Shown piece by piece: positions 1-10,145 of a stretch of DNA of 64,000 bases (position 1 is its first letter; every line of letters begins with the position of its first letter). A program made the translations under genes and the position numbers. Below the pieces are notes generated by a model. That model was given only the letters and a program-made list of their open reading frames with translations, was not told where the DNA came from and ran no database searches. Source of the DNA: Okeania sp. SIO1I7. Its GTDB lineage: Bacteria; Cyanobacteriota; Cyanobacteriia; Cyanobacteriales; Microcoleaceae. Where the stretch lies: assembly GCA_010672585.1 (NCBI GenBank), contig JAAHGF010000002.1, positions 124,001 to 188,000 of the forward strand. The letters are read 5' to 3'.

Positions 1-2355
1 ATCTGCATCAGGAGTTTGTTCTAACTGTTGATTTAAAGTAAAAATCTGGCTTTTAATTCCTGCTAAATCTTGTTGTTGATTTTCTATAACTTCTTTCAAT
101 TCATTAATTCGTTTTAGTAGGTGGGGATATTGTTTTTGAGCCTGACATAATTTTTCGACACGAGTTAACCAAAATTGTGTTTTTCTCAATTCAGACCTCA
201 CACAATTATGTGCTTCTAAATCATATCCAATTTCAGCAATTTCTCTCTCAATCGCAATAATTTGCTGTTGTACATGAGAAGTTTGTTTTTGCTGCTCCAA
301 CTCCTGTTTTAAATTAACTATTTGCTCTTCAATTTCTGGCAGATGAACGCGAATTTTCCCTAGCTTTGTCTCCGCATCTTTAATCTGCCCATATTTAATT
401 TCTGCCCACCTTAATTTCTTCTCTTCTTGTCTCGCTAAACTATGACTCCGGTCATCATAATTAAGCTGTTTAATTTTTTCCTCTAAAATGCTAAGTTCAG
501 CATATAAATTAACTGCAAAATCTCCCGTTTGTAGCGATCGCTCTACCTGCTCCACTTCCCTTACTAACTCTTGCAACAAAGTTTCATCTTTGCCAATATT
601 ATCCAACTGCGCTTGTAAACTACCTCGACATTCCCGCAACTCATCATATTTAGCTAACTCTCCCTCTATTTGCCGATATTCCGTTCTCAAAACCTGAATT
701 TCCCGCTCAGAAATAGCTAGTTGTTCCCGTGCCACCCATAATAAATCTCTAATTTCCTTTTGCTGATCTTGATGTTTGTCCACGACTAAATTCCAGTGAT
801 GTTCATCCAAGGGACGGTTGCATAATGGACAAGGTGGGTACTCTGTCACTCCTATTTCAATATTATCGGTACCTTTATTTAATAATTTCAACTTTTGGTC
901 TAACTCTGTCAGTCTAGTTTCATAGTCTTTTTTATTACGAACTAAACGTTCGAGAAAATGATGTCTTTCCTGTCCCTTCTCCTGTACCCGTCGCAGATAA
1001 ACTCGCTTATTATCTAATGTAGAAATTTCTTCTACTACTTCCTGTAATGCTGCTTGTAATTGAGGTTGCTTTTGCCGTTGAGTTTTTCTGAGTTGCTGCA
1101 CTCTAGAATTGAGTTCTTCCAAACGAGCGCTCAAACGTGCTTGTTCCCTTTCGAGTTCAGTTTGTAATTTTTGGCGTTGTTGCTGTAGTGGGGTAACTTC
1201 CACTTGTAACTTATCTAGTTCATTTAATTTTGTTCTGGCAGTTTGCAGTTGTTCCAGAGCAGTTTCAATATCAGCACGCTTACTCAAAATATCTAAATTT
1301 TCTTGTTCCTGCTGTTTGAGAGAATTTAACTGTGCTTGATGTTGCTGAATTTTGTTTTGTACTTCTTGCAGTTGTTGACGTTGTTTTTCCTGGAGTTGTT
1401 GACGTTGGTTCAGAGCATTTTGATGAGTTCTAAATTTTGCAGATAAACTTTCTTCGGTAGTTTGCAAGTTTTGGAAATGAGCATATCCAGCTTTAATTTC
1501 ATTTTCCTGTTCCAAAACTGCTAATAGTTCGTCTTGTTGTTGTTGGGTAGTTTTGAATTCCTGTTGGAGGCGATAACATTCTTGCACCAGTTTGTCATAT
1601 TGTTGTTGTTGTCCGTGAAGTAGCTTTTCCCAAGTTAGACGATGGTTTTGTTGAGTATGCAGTTGTTTGAGTCGTTCTTTATCACATTCTTGTTGTTGCT
1701 GGAGTTGAGTAAAGGTAGTTTGAAGGTGAGTCTGTTGTTGGGCGATCGCTTCTTTTTGTTCGAGTTGTTTTTGGTTTACTTCTAAGGTCTGTTCGAGTAA
1801 TTCCACTTTCGCTTTAAATTGTCGAGCAGTATCTTTTGCTTTTTCTCCCAGGGTGTCATATTGGTCAAGTTTGAGGAGGTTGGCAAGAATTTCTTTCCGT
1901 TCATTAGGACGTTTGAGCATAAATTCATCTGCTCTACCTTGACGCAGATATGCTGAATTCACGAATGTGTCGTAGTCGAGTTTGAGATGTTGGATAATAG
2001 TTTGTTGGGTTGCACGCACACCTTTTTGGGTAAGACTTTTAAACCGGGAACCAGTGCTAATTTGAAATTCTAAAGTAGCTGAACTTCCCCGACGACGACC
2101 ACGAATAACACGATAGATATTACCGTTGCTGCTAAAAGTGAAGTCTACTCGTACTTCCTTTTCTCCCAGACTGATAATATCATCTTCAGTAGCGGCGCGA
2201 CTATTTCCCCATACCGACCAGGCGATCGCTTCTAGTAGAGAAGATTTTCCCGCACCATTTGGTCCGCAAATACAGGCAGTATGCAAACCTGTAAAATCTA
2301 GAGTTGCTTCCTGATAACTGAGGAAATTTTTTAGTTTCAATTTTTGAGGAATCAT
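1..2355 (-). CDS. sbcC: SbcC-type DNA repair ATPase, 3' end beyond window
   Basis: The first 785 codons of an SbcC/Rad50-type ATPase, the SMC-like partner of the SbcD nuclease that opens hairpins and processes double-strand breaks in the cytoplasm. The ATG is at 2355 and the frame is open to the left edge. An N-terminal Walker A (GPNGAGKSS, residues 31-39) follows the family-typical 'KLKNFLSY' start. The middle is a long Gln/Glu/Leu-rich coiled coil, broken by the zinc hook CPLC at residues 509-512. Family members are about 1000 residues, so the second coiled-coil arm end and the Walker B/signature lobe lie outside the window. No sbcD is visible. Identity is firm from the Walker A, the hook position and the coiled coil. 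Confidence 0.93.
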   Translation of the reverse strand, partial: MIPQKLKLKNFLSYQEATLDFTGLHTACICGPNGAGKSSLLEAIAWSVWGNSRAATEDDIISLGEKEVRVDFTFSSNGNIYRVIRGRRRGSSATLEFQISTGSRFKSLTQKGVRATQQTIIQHLKLDYDTFVNSAYLRQGRADEFMLKRPNERKEILANLLKLDQYDTLGEKAKDTARQFKAKVELLEQTLEVNQKQLEQKEAIAQQQTHLQTTFTQLQQQQECDKERLKQLHTQQNHRLTWEKLLHGQQQQYDKLVQECYRLQQEFKTTQQQQDELLAVLEQENEIKAGYAHFQNLQTTEESLSAKFRTHQNALNQRQQLQEKQRQQLQEVQNKIQQHQAQLNSLKQQEQENLDILSKRADIETALEQLQTARTKLNELDKLQVEVTPLQQQRQKLQTELEREQARLSARLEELNSRVQQLRKTQRQKQPQLQAALQEVVEEISTLDNKRVYLRRVQEKGQERHHFLERLVRNKKDYETRLTELDQKLKLLNKGTDNIEIGVTEYPPCPLCNRPLDEHHWNLVVDKHQDQQKEIRDLLWVAREQLAISEREIQVLRTEYRQIEGELAKYDELRECRGSLQAQLDNIGKDETLLQELVREVEQVERSLQTGDFAVNLYAELSILEEKIKQLNYDDRSHSLARQEEKKLRWAEIKYGQIKDAETKLGKIRVHLPEIEEQIVNLKQELEQQKQTSHVQQQIIAIEREIAEIGYDLEAHNCVRSELRKTQFWLTRVEKLCQAQKQYPHLLKRINELKEVIENQQQDLAGIKSQIFTLNQQLEQTPDAD

Positions 2356-2439
2356 TTTGTTATCGCACTTTTAGTTGTCAAATTTTACTAAACTAATGTT
2401 TCACCGAGTTTTGTTCTAACTAATTTAGTTGATGTTCAT

Positions 2440-2646
2440 TCACCGAATAATTAAGGTAAAAAATCCTCTCATAAGCAAGGAGAAACAAGCGCTTGTTAGC
2501 GCAGCTTTCCCGTAGGATGGGATGGCGAGGAAACCTGCGCCATATCCATCATACCAAGAGAGAAAAAATTTTCCTTTTATTCAATCAATTCCGTTTTAGG
2601 GAGAGGTAATTATCAATTATCCATTATCAATTATCAATTATTGAAC
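2440..2646 (+). repeat. Dispersed repeat family A, full-length copy
   Basis: A roughly 200-bp element that opens with CACCGAATAATTAA and carries a central 'GCTTTCCCGTAGGATGGGATGG' type core. It continues with 'CCATATCC...CCAAGAGAGAA' and 'TTCAATC', then GAGAGGTAATTATC, and ends in an AT-rich TTATCAATTATCCA tract closing on ATTGAA. Related copies lie at 15229, 24911, 46211, 52783, 54673 and 56550, with shorter ones elsewhere. It encodes nothing and sits just upstream of sbcC. Confidence 0.75.
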
Positions 2647-2870
2647 CTAGTTTTTGCTTTCTTTTCTACGTTATTTATTAGACAACAACTATATTAGTCT
2701 GGTTAGATTTTTCACATTTTACATTAGCACAAAAAAATAACTATTGTGCTTAAGTTTTTATCTACAAATATAAATTATTGAGTTTCATAAGGTAGATTTA
2801 ATCTAATTTTTTCTATATTTGGTGTGATTAATTTATTGTTGACACTATATATAAATTTTCTAGGAGGTAG

Positions 2871-4056
2871 CGATCGCTAAAAGCTGATTTATAAATTTAT
2901 TTCTCTGGTGTTATATCATTTATCAGAAACTTTTCAACCCGTATCTTGAGCAGGGGAGTAGGGGAGTGGAGGAGAAGTAAACATCAGAATAATTAATACT
3001 AACCAGGGTGCTAATTATTAACAAATGGCTAAAAGCTGATTTATAAATAAATTTATCTGGTGTTATATCATTTGTGAGAAACTTTTCAACCCGTATCTTG
3101 AGTAGGGGAGTGGGAGAGTGAGGGAGTAGGGGAGAAGTAAACATCAGAATAATTAATGCTAACCAGGGTGCTAATTATTAACAAATCGCTAAAAGTTGAT
3201 TTATAAATAAATTTATCTGGTGTTATATCATTTCTCAGGAACTTTTCAACCCGTATCTTGAGTAAGGGAGTAGGGGAGTGAGGGAGTAGGGGAGCGGAGG
3301 AGAAGTAAACATCAGAATAATTAATACTAACCAGGGTGCTAATTATTAACAAATCGCTAAAAGTTGATTTATAAATAAATTTATCTGGTGTTATATCATT
3401 TGTGAGAAACTTTTCAACCCGTATCTTGAGTAAGGGAGTAGGGGAGTGAGGGAGTAGGGGAGTGGAGGAGAAGTAAACATCAGAATAATTAATACTAACC
3501 AGGGTGCTAATTATTAACAAATCGCTAAAAGCTGATTTATCAATTTATTTCTCTGGTGTTATATCATTTCTCAAAAACTTTTCAACCCGTATCTTGAGCA
3601 GGGGAGTGGGGGAGTAGGGGAGTGGAGGAGTGAGGGAGTAGGGGAGTGGGGGAGAAGTAAACATCAGAATAATTAATGCTAACTAGGGTGCTAATTATTA
3701 ACAAATCGCTAAAAGCTGATTTATCAATTTATTTCTCTGGTGTTATATCATTTGTGAGAAACTTTTCAACCCGTATCTTGAGTAAGGGAGTAGGGGAGTG
3801 AGGGAGTAGGGGAGTGGAGGAGAAGTAAACATCAGAATAATTAATACTAACCAGGGTGCTAATTATTAACAAATCGCTAAAAGCTGATTTATCAATTTAT
3901 TTCTCTGGTGTTATATCATTTCTCAAAAACTTTTCAACCCGTATCTTGAGCAGGGGAGTGGGGGAGTAGGGGAGTGGAGTAGTGAGGGAGTAGGGGAGTG
4001 GGGGAGAAGTAAACATCAGAATAATTAATGCTAACCAGGGTGCTAATTATTAACAA
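2871..4056 (+). repeat. Seven-copy tandem array, unit about 150-180 bp
   Basis: Seven head-to-tail copies, each starting 'CGCTAAAAGCTGATTTAT' and containing TTTTCAACCCGTATCTTGAG (near 2931, 3080, 3241, 3411, 3579, 3760 and 3931). Each then has a variable run of GGGGAGT(A/G) octamer-like blocks and ends AAACATCAGAATAATTAA...TAATTATTAACAA. The last part contains a perfect 8-bp inverted repeat (AATAATTA/TAATTATT) in most copies. Unit length differs mainly by the number of GGGGAGT blocks. Apparent open frames on the minus strand are only the periodic sequence. No gene is seen here. Confidence 0.93.
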
Positions 4057-4186
4057 GATGATAAAGCTATAGTATTTTCAAATGAGATGTAAATCTAGAT
4101 TGAGTTTTTTTCTAATCAAAAAATACTGTCTTGAGTATCCATTAATTATTGTGGAAAACTACTATTTAATGCTGTTTTCTCTATCT

Positions 4187-4312
4187 TGATAATTAAGGTG
4201 AAAATACTCTCCTTTAAAGGAGAAACAAGAAAATATTTTCCTTTTATTCAATCCTCTTCCTTTTAGGGAGATATAATTATCAATTATCCATTATCCATTA
4301 TCCATTATTGAA
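4187..4312 (+). repeat. Dispersed repeat family A, internally deleted copy
   Basis: Same ends as the family A element at 2440 (TTGATAATTAAGG...; ...TTAGGGAGATATAATTATC, closing on ATTGAA), but the central GTAGGATGGGATGG core is missing. The copy is about 125 bp long and lies just downstream of the tandem array. Confidence 0.65.
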
Positions 4313-4659
4313 TGTTCCCTGCTACCTCCATATCTTTTACCCTTTTAATAGGACTATGTTTCCGCATTTCAAATGAAAACACTATACTGTTAATTACTTA
4401 ATAATTGAAGTGCTACTTAAGTTAAGCATTAATCCATGGTAATTGGTATTAGGGAGCTTCTATTTCCCCATAGTGTTAAACAAGTTCAACTGCATTTAAA
4501 AATCTCAATATCATTGATTTATCAATTGGTATAAAATTCAATCAGGTTGAATAACCTCACTTCAATTTAGTTGCCAGTAGAGGATGCTAAACTCTTACTC
4601 GAAATCATCTATTGTAGTTGTAGACACTGTAGAAAAAGTATTATGATTTCGTCCTGCTG
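4313..4659. other. Intergenic, no gene; part recurs at 50.3 kb
   Basis: AT-rich sequence without a gene. The stretch 4390-4455 (TTAATAATTGAAGTG...GGTAATTGGTATTAG) is repeated in diverged form at about 50280-50345. There too it follows a fragment of the 2871-4056 array unit, so array unit and trailing segment probably travelled together. Confidence 0.5.
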
Positions 4660-4833
4660 CTACTTTGGTAAAGTTTTTAAGAAATTTTCAACTATTTCAT
4701 AGGCAAAAGCTAATAAATAAATAATATTTAACACCATTAAACTAATGCCAATTACTAACATATTTATACTCCCATTTTTTTTGCCGACACTCATAAAAAT
4801 ACTTGCTATAATTCCTACTGAAAGCACAATCAA
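4660..4833 (-). CDS. Small two-span membrane protein, unknown
   Basis: A short frame of 57 codons reading from a TTG at 4833 (the next ATG is at 4794, and the frame is open back to about 4865). It lies about 55 bp downstream of the kinase gene on the same strand. The product has two hydrophobic stretches, roughly residues 1-14 and 24-44, separated by a short basic loop (SVGKKNGSIN), and an acidic-amphipathic tail (EIVENFLKTLPK). The hydrophobic pattern and end-to-end openness argue for a real protein, but the start is unclear and I recognise no family. It could be co-transcribed with the kinase. Confidence 0.4.
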   Translation of the reverse strand: MIVLSVGIIASIFMSVGKKNGSINMLVIGISLMVLNIIYLLAFAYEIVENFLKTLPK

Positions 4834-4889
4834 AAAGACTATTTTTTGTTCAAATATAATAATTTTTATTGACTAATTTTTCTAGTAAT

Positions 4890-6254
4890 TCACATGACAC
4901 GATGAATCCCTTCGACATAGAAATCTTTGAGACGTTCATCAAAATCAGTAAAATCAGGTTCACCATTTAAAGAAGTTCGTAGTAATTCAATTTTTTCTTC
5001 ATCTGAACTTCCTGTAATTTTATCAGAAGGATTGATAATTCCTAGCAAAATTACTTCATTTCCTGTTAAGTACCCTTCAAATGCGGGAGAAAAGAATTCA
5101 TTTAAAAAATCATAAGATACGTTAATACCCCCTCCATAAAACATACCTACAGATGTATATCTAAATCTGAAATTTTCCCAGTCGTGGTATATGCGTGATG
5201 TATCTGCTCTTCCTTTATCTGCAATATAAAAATCAGAACTAATCTCTGGGACTATACGCTCAACAATCTTAAAAACTTCACTAATAATTTTATAAGAAAT
5301 ATCTTGAAATAACTTCTTTTCTACATTACTTGATACTTTGTATCTAATCTGTTCTAATAAAACTTCAGTTTGATTAGGGTCTTGATTTTCTGATTCTACA
5401 ATATTTACTAAAGTCTTTCTAAGTGCAGGAATATATTGCCAACGATAATCTATTCTATATTCAAAAGCTCTATCAAAAACTCTATTGATTTTAGATAGTA
5501 TGTGTTGGGGTAAGATTGATAGATTTTGTTGAATTTCTTGCCTCTGATTCTGATGTGGTTTATTTCCTTTTTCATCATAAAGATGACGAGGTGCTTTTCC
5601 TGTTATAACAAAAAATAAAATGCCACAAACTTGTGTTATGTCAGACCGTTCGTCTCTTTGTAAACCACTTTCTCGTTTATGCTCTGGAAGCACAAGAAAT
5701 CTATTTCCTATATCCTGTCCTGTAGGTGTTAAACTTGTATCATCTTCTTTGTTAAAAGAAAGACCAAAGTCTATTAATACAGGTGTAGTAATATCATGGT
5801 TTCTAATAATAATATTATCGGGCTTAATATCTCGATGAACTATATCTCTTTGATGACAATATTCAAGAATATCTAATAATTTGAGTGTAAAACGTACAGC
5901 ATCAAATACATTCATTACACCTTCTGCTACAAAGTCCTCTAATGTACTTCCTTCTATCAATTCAGTCACCATGTAGAGAGGAATATCTTCCTTAAAACAT
6001 TTTGAGTTTGAATCAATTAATTTAGGTATTCCGGGATTTTCCAAAGTTCCAATATTAGTTACCTCTCTGTGCATTCTTGCACGTCTTTCATAATCATTTT
6101 GCTTATGAAGTATTTTAAGTACATATTTGCCAGAAAGAGATGAATCATTTTTAGGTTTGACTCGCAAAGTTTTGCCTTGACCACCACTACCAATATCTTC
6201 AAGTTTTTCCCAATTTTCATCCCAAGGTTTAGGTTTACTTTTACTTTTGCTCAT
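4890..6254 (-). CDS. Ser/Thr protein kinase with unknown C-terminal half
   Basis: A soluble Hanks-type kinase of 454 residues from the ATG at 6254. A TTG eight codons upstream is less likely. Visible kinase elements are a glycine loop (GSGGQG, about 22-27), the ATP lysine in YVLKIL (about K47), HRDIKPDN (about 140-147) with the catalytic Asp, and DFG (162-164). The kinase lobe ends near residue 280. The remaining 170 or so residues match nothing I recognise and have no membrane span, PASTA or WD repeats. It probably signals in the cytoplasm with an unknown sensing domain. The small membrane ORF at 4660 follows it. Confidence 0.85.
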   Translation of the reverse strand: MSKSKSKPKPWDENWEKLEDIGSGGQGKTLRVKPKNDSSLSGKYVLKILHKQNDYERRARMHREVTNIGTLENPGIPKLIDSNSKCFKEDIPLYMVTELIEGSTLEDFVAEGVMNVFDAVRFTLKLLDILEYCHQRDIVHRDIKPDNIIIRNHDITTPVLIDFGLSFNKEDDTSLTPTGQDIGNRFLVLPEHKRESGLQRDERSDITQVCGILFFVITGKAPRHLYDEKGNKPHQNQRQEIQQNLSILPQHILSKINRVFDRAFEYRIDYRWQYIPALRKTLVNIVESENQDPNQTEVLLEQIRYKVSSNVEKKLFQDISYKIISEVFKIVERIVPEISSDFYIADKGRADTSRIYHDWENFRFRYTSVGMFYGGGINVSYDFLNEFFSPAFEGYLTGNEVILLGIINPSDKITGSSDEEKIELLRTSLNGEPDFTDFDERLKDFYVEGIHRVM

Positions 6255-6459
6255 AATTACACTGACTAAAATGCACAAATGTTATTATATAGTCAGGACT
6301 TACGCAGAGACTCTACATATAGCGAGAGCGAATACAATTCGCCCCTACATATCAAAATTTTTTTCGGTGGTGGTGCATTGTAGTTATTTTTGTTACCAAA
6401 CACGGTAGTGGGAGCATCTTGCTCCCTCACTGCTATTACTTTTTCCTAATAGCTACTTA

Positions 6460-6754
<295 letters not shown>

Positions 6755-6774
6755 TACTTAATTTTTTCCCAAAA

Positions 6775-7360
6775 CAAAAACAACGCCTCAGTCTTACTCA
6801 CTCAGTGACTTCCTTCAATTTATGGATTATTTCTGGAGTTGCACTAAGTCATAAAATAAATCTTAGTCACATCGCTCCCCTTTTACCATTTAAGGAAGTA
6901 TTAGTTTTCTATTTTGGCGTTGTTTTTGATTATTTAAGGAGACAGATTTTCGTAGACTTAACAGCGTTGTAACCTCCTGAGTTCCTGAAATTATTTCCTC
7001 TGTTTTAATGAATTTGAAATGAAGTTTAACTCAAATCTCAACTTGAGCAATCTTTACTTCCTTACTATTACAACTTGAGGAATTATCAGCTTCTGCAAAA
7101 GAAGTTGCTGTTGTTGAATCACACAGATAACTAGACTTAACGGTATTGTTTTTCCTCCTTATTTTGAATGTCAACTACTTAATTAACTATTTAAGGTTGA
7201 CAACAACCTGCTTCTCGGTCAAAACCTTAACACTAAGTATTAAGTTCTAACTTTTTGAGCAAAGAAGATGAGGTTGTTAATGTTTGAAGCTTTATTGCTT
7301 CAATTACTAATTTAACACTTTTACTAACAATTACAAGACAATTTAACGAAACTTTACTTT
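6775..7360. other. Structured non-coding segment, copy 1
   Basis: No open frame of note. The first part (6775-6928) folds as nested inverted repeats: a perfect 13-bp outer pair (6775-6787 with 6916-6928, CAAAAACAACGCC/GGCGTTGTTTTTG), an 8-bp middle pair (6808-6815 with 6892-6899, ACTTCCTT/AAGGAAGT), and a central hairpin (6843-6848 with 6862-6867, ACTAAG/CTTAGT). Further hairpins lie at about 7089-7105 (CTTCT/AGAAG) and 7284-7302 (TTGAAGC/GCTTCAA). A motif TTAAC(A/G)G followed within 8-15 bases by CCTCCT occurs at 6958 and 7137. The whole layout recurs in copy 2. It could be a large non-coding RNA (strand unknown) or a remnant of a mobile element. Confidence 0.55.
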
Positions 7361-7386
7361 ATGTTTTGAAGTCAATCTTTTCAAAC

Positions 7387-7855
7387 AATAACACCCACCT
7401 ATACTCACTTTATTACTTCCTTTTTTCCTCTTTAGGTCTTGGATGCACAGTCTTCAATTCACTGTACTAATCCCAAAATTTTAGGAAGTATTCGCTTTCT
7501 AGATGGGTGTTATTCCGACTTTGTATTGAGATTAACTTAAAATTTAACAGCTTTTTTTTACCTCCTTGGCTGAGTAATTTCCTCTACATTATTCAATATT
7601 AAATAGAGTTAGAATTTTCAAAAATTTTAATTCATTGCTCCCCTACAAATATTTGAGGAAATATCAACCACCGTTGGTTGCTGTTGGAATCTAAACGAAC
7701 AGATGATGAGCAGGTTAAACAGTTTTTTGTTACCTCCTAAGTTATTATTTGAACTTTTGACATCTGCTAAAGAAGCCTCTTTGCTTCCTCATGTTTTTAA
7801 TTTAGCACTATCAATCAACTATGCAAGTTAATTTAACGAAACTTCACTGAATAGC
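7387..7855. other. Structured non-coding segment, copy 2
   Basis: A diverged direct duplicate of 6775-7360. The nested pairs are kept while their bases differ: outer 11 bp AATAACACCCA/TGGGTGTTATT (7387-7397 with 7504-7514), middle 8 bp TACTTCCT/AGGAAGTA (7414-7421 with 7483-7490), central ACAGT/ACTGT (7447-7451 with 7461-7465). Later hairpins are CAACCA/TGGTTG (near 7665-7680) and GAAGC/GCTTC (7772-7776 with 7783-7787). The TTAAC-CCTCCT motif occurs at 7544 and 7715. Both copies close on ATTTAACGAAACTT (7341 and 7831). Paired changes that keep base pairing suggest selection on structure. The following 7856-8254 is AT-rich leader sequence of pcyA with no gene. Confidence 0.55.
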
Positions 7856-8254
7856 TTTTCAATACCTTGAAGATTGTAAATATAGGTTAAATTTTAGTCA
7901 TATTTACTATATAATTAAAATCTAAGTAAAACTCTGATTAGGAGATAATTTAGTATTTAGGAAAGTGACAATCAATCATATTAAGAATTGAAAAATTAAT
8001 AACTTTGAACACCGTTATATGCTAAACAGCGATCGCAGTATTCAGAAAACAAGAAAATACTTCCCAAGTTCACCATCAATTTTCACCTCACTTTGTATTT
8101 ATAATAATTTCTCCTTTCGATTTCTGATTTTTATTGAGACAATGAGGTAGAATTGTGGGATTCTAATTAATATGCAAACTACTAATTAAGTTAAGTATCT
8201 AAAATCTAAAAAAGCTAATATAGTAAAATAACGACTAACTAGGCTATAACTATA

Positions 8255-8992
8255 ATGTTACAAACATCAATTCCATCACTACGAGAACAACAACACCCCT
8301 TAGTACGGCAACTAGCAGATACCATAGAAGCAGTATGGCAACGTTACCTAGACTTACAACCATATTACCTACCCGCAGAACTAGGGTATGTAGAAGGTCG
8401 CCTCGAAGGGGAAAAATTAACAATAGAAAATAAATGCTATCAAACCCCCCAGTTCCGCAAGCTACATCTGGAACTGGCCAAAGTAGGACAAAGCCTAGAT
8501 ATATTACACTGTGTAATGTTTCCTAGAACAAGTTATGCCCTGCCTATATTTGGCACAGATTTAGTGGGAGGAAAAGGCCAAATAAGTGCAGCGGTAGTGG
8601 ATCTATCACCCCTCAATGAAGATAGAAAACTACCACAAGTCTATAATTACCAACTTAAAAGCTCACCAATAAAAGAATTTTCTTATCCTCGCCAACTCCC
8701 TGAATGGGGCGACATATTTTCAGAATTTTGTCTATTCATACGACCTACTGATTCAGATGAAGAACAAAAATTTCTATCTATAGTGGAATCTTACCTAGAA
8801 ATACATTGCCAACAAGCGATCGCCCAAACACCTGTTACCCCAGAACAACAACTGGAGATTCTTAAAGCTCAACGCCATTACTCTAGTCAGCAGAGACAAA
8901 ACGACAAAACCCGCCGAGTTTTGGAAAAAGCTTTTGGGCCTGAATGGACAGATTATTATTTGACAACTGTATTATTTGATAGTCCTGATTAA
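8255..8992 (+). CDS. pcyA: Phycocyanobilin:ferredoxin oxidoreductase
   Basis: Reduces biliverdin IXalpha with four ferredoxin-derived electrons to phycocyanobilin, the chromophore of phycobilisomes and phytochromes. It is a soluble protein of 245 residues, the usual PcyA length. The active-site residues known from Synechocystis PcyA are visible with an offset of three: Glu73 (HLELAK), His85 (ILHCVMFPR) and Asp102 (FGTDLVGG). Other family signatures are GQISAAVVDLSP, WGDIFSEFCLFIRP and a C-terminal QNDKTRRVLEKAFG. It stands alone, with no heme oxygenase next to it. The upstream 400 bp are AT-rich. Confidence 0.96.
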   Translation: MLQTSIPSLREQQHPLVRQLADTIEAVWQRYLDLQPYYLPAELGYVEGRLEGEKLTIENKCYQTPQFRKLHLELAKVGQSLDILHCVMFPRTSYALPIFGTDLVGGKGQISAAVVDLSPLNEDRKLPQVYNYQLKSSPIKEFSYPRQLPEWGDIFSEFCLFIRPTDSDEEQKFLSIVESYLEIHCQQAIAQTPVTPEQQLEILKAQRHYSSQQRQNDKTRRVLEKAFGPEWTDYYLTTVLFDSPD

Positions 8993-9245
8993 TGATTATC
9001 AAATAAATTGCAAATAGTTTTTTTTAACTTATTATATCATATCCGCTTAATTAGTGAGAATAAAGTTCTGAGGTGGTAGGTGTAAATTGAAGAGGGAACA
9101 CTGGAAACGAAGCAGAAATTTGGGATATTCCTTTCAATCTGGAAGGATAAAATTTCTATTATACTTAATCATCCGGACATGGTGTTAAATATATATGAAA
9201 GATTGTAGAGACCTTTGATGAAGCATCTCTCTTCCTGACTTTAAA

Positions 9246-10145
9246 TTATTTCCGAATTTTAGTATTTTTAGCATTATTTTTAATTGCACCCTTTGTTCTC
9301 CCTTTTGTAGATAGTTGCGTTGTTGCTCCTTTAGTAGCATTTCTTTGACCTACAGTTGATTTGGATGGAGGTGGAGGTGGAGGTGGACTAGCATTCCTTG
9401 CTGTTGGTCGCTTAGTACGAAATAGAACTCCATCATTAGATTGTTCTAGTACCAACATTGGTGTTGGTTTTGCTTTTTGATCCCAATCAATATGTACAAT
9501 TCGACCTTGAATAGTAGGAGTCCAATTATCATGATCGTCACTAGGACTAAGGTAGGTTTCTAAACAATCAATAATTTGATTAATAGTTTGAGAAGTTGCT
9601 TGAGTTGGTAATTTTGTCAGTTTGACTGACACCCGAAATAATACTCTCTTTTTAAGATCTTTACCTATTTCTCCAGTATCATATTCTACATCAAACATAG
9701 AATCAATTTGTCGCCCACTTGGATTGCCTTTTTCTCCTGCTGCTAATTGAGTAGGACGCAATGCAATACTAATTTGTTGTTTAACTTTTACCTTAATTTG
9801 ATTGACAATAGCAAAGTGAAAAACTTCCTCTGCCATCCGCATTCTTAAGTAGTCTAAATTAAACTCTCGCGAATGGATTAAGTCAGGATTTTTTTCCATT
9901 TTTGAGATAGTTGCTACAGCCAATTTATATTTTTTTTGCAGGTCTTTATTCCTAAACTCCTCCACAGTAAGTTTTTTACTAAATTGCTTCATTTTTACTT
10001 GGTGGAATATACTCATAATAATCAGCAATAATAATAGTAATCCAGATGCACCCATCCAAATATATTCTGATTTTGGCAAAGTTACTTCTGGTGCTGGTGA
10101 GGCCTGGGCTAACCTTGGTTCCACAATAGTAATTGGTGTTAACAT
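9246..10145 (-). CDS. Single-span membrane protein, unknown
   Basis: A protein of 299 residues starting at an ATG (10145). One clear transmembrane span lies at about residues 28-47 (WMGASGLLLLLLIIMSIF), followed by a basic and coiled stretch. A soluble domain of about 160 residues (roughly 90-250) comes next. The tail is low-complexity: a run of seven prolines, then Lys/Thr/Asn-rich sequence ending NTKIRK. I do not recognise a family. The topology suggests an anchor with the bulk on the cytoplasmic side, given the positive residues after the span. It is convergent with pcyA and divergent from dnaX. Confidence 0.7.
   Translation of the reverse strand: MLTPITIVEPRLAQASPAPEVTLPKSEYIWMGASGLLLLLLIIMSIFHQVKMKQFSKKLTVEEFRNKDLQKKYKLAVATISKMEKNPDLIHSREFNLDYLRMRMAEEVFHFAIVNQIKVKVKQQISIALRPTQLAAGEKGNPSGRQIDSMFDVEYDTGEIGKDLKKRVLFRVSVKLTKLPTQATSQTINQIIDCLETYLSPSDDHDNWTPTIQGRIVHIDWDQKAKPTPMLVLEQSNDGVLFRTKRPTARNASPPPPPPPSKSTVGQRNATKGATTQLSTKGRTKGAIKNNAKNTKIRK

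Noticed and set aside
2923-3520. Minus-strand open frames of 73 and 144 codons inside the first tandem array
   Set aside because: The predicted proteins are pure repeats of the DNA period (LLIISTLVSINYSDVYFSS...) and the frame exists only because the unit lacks stops in that phase. No start signal or conservation to support them.
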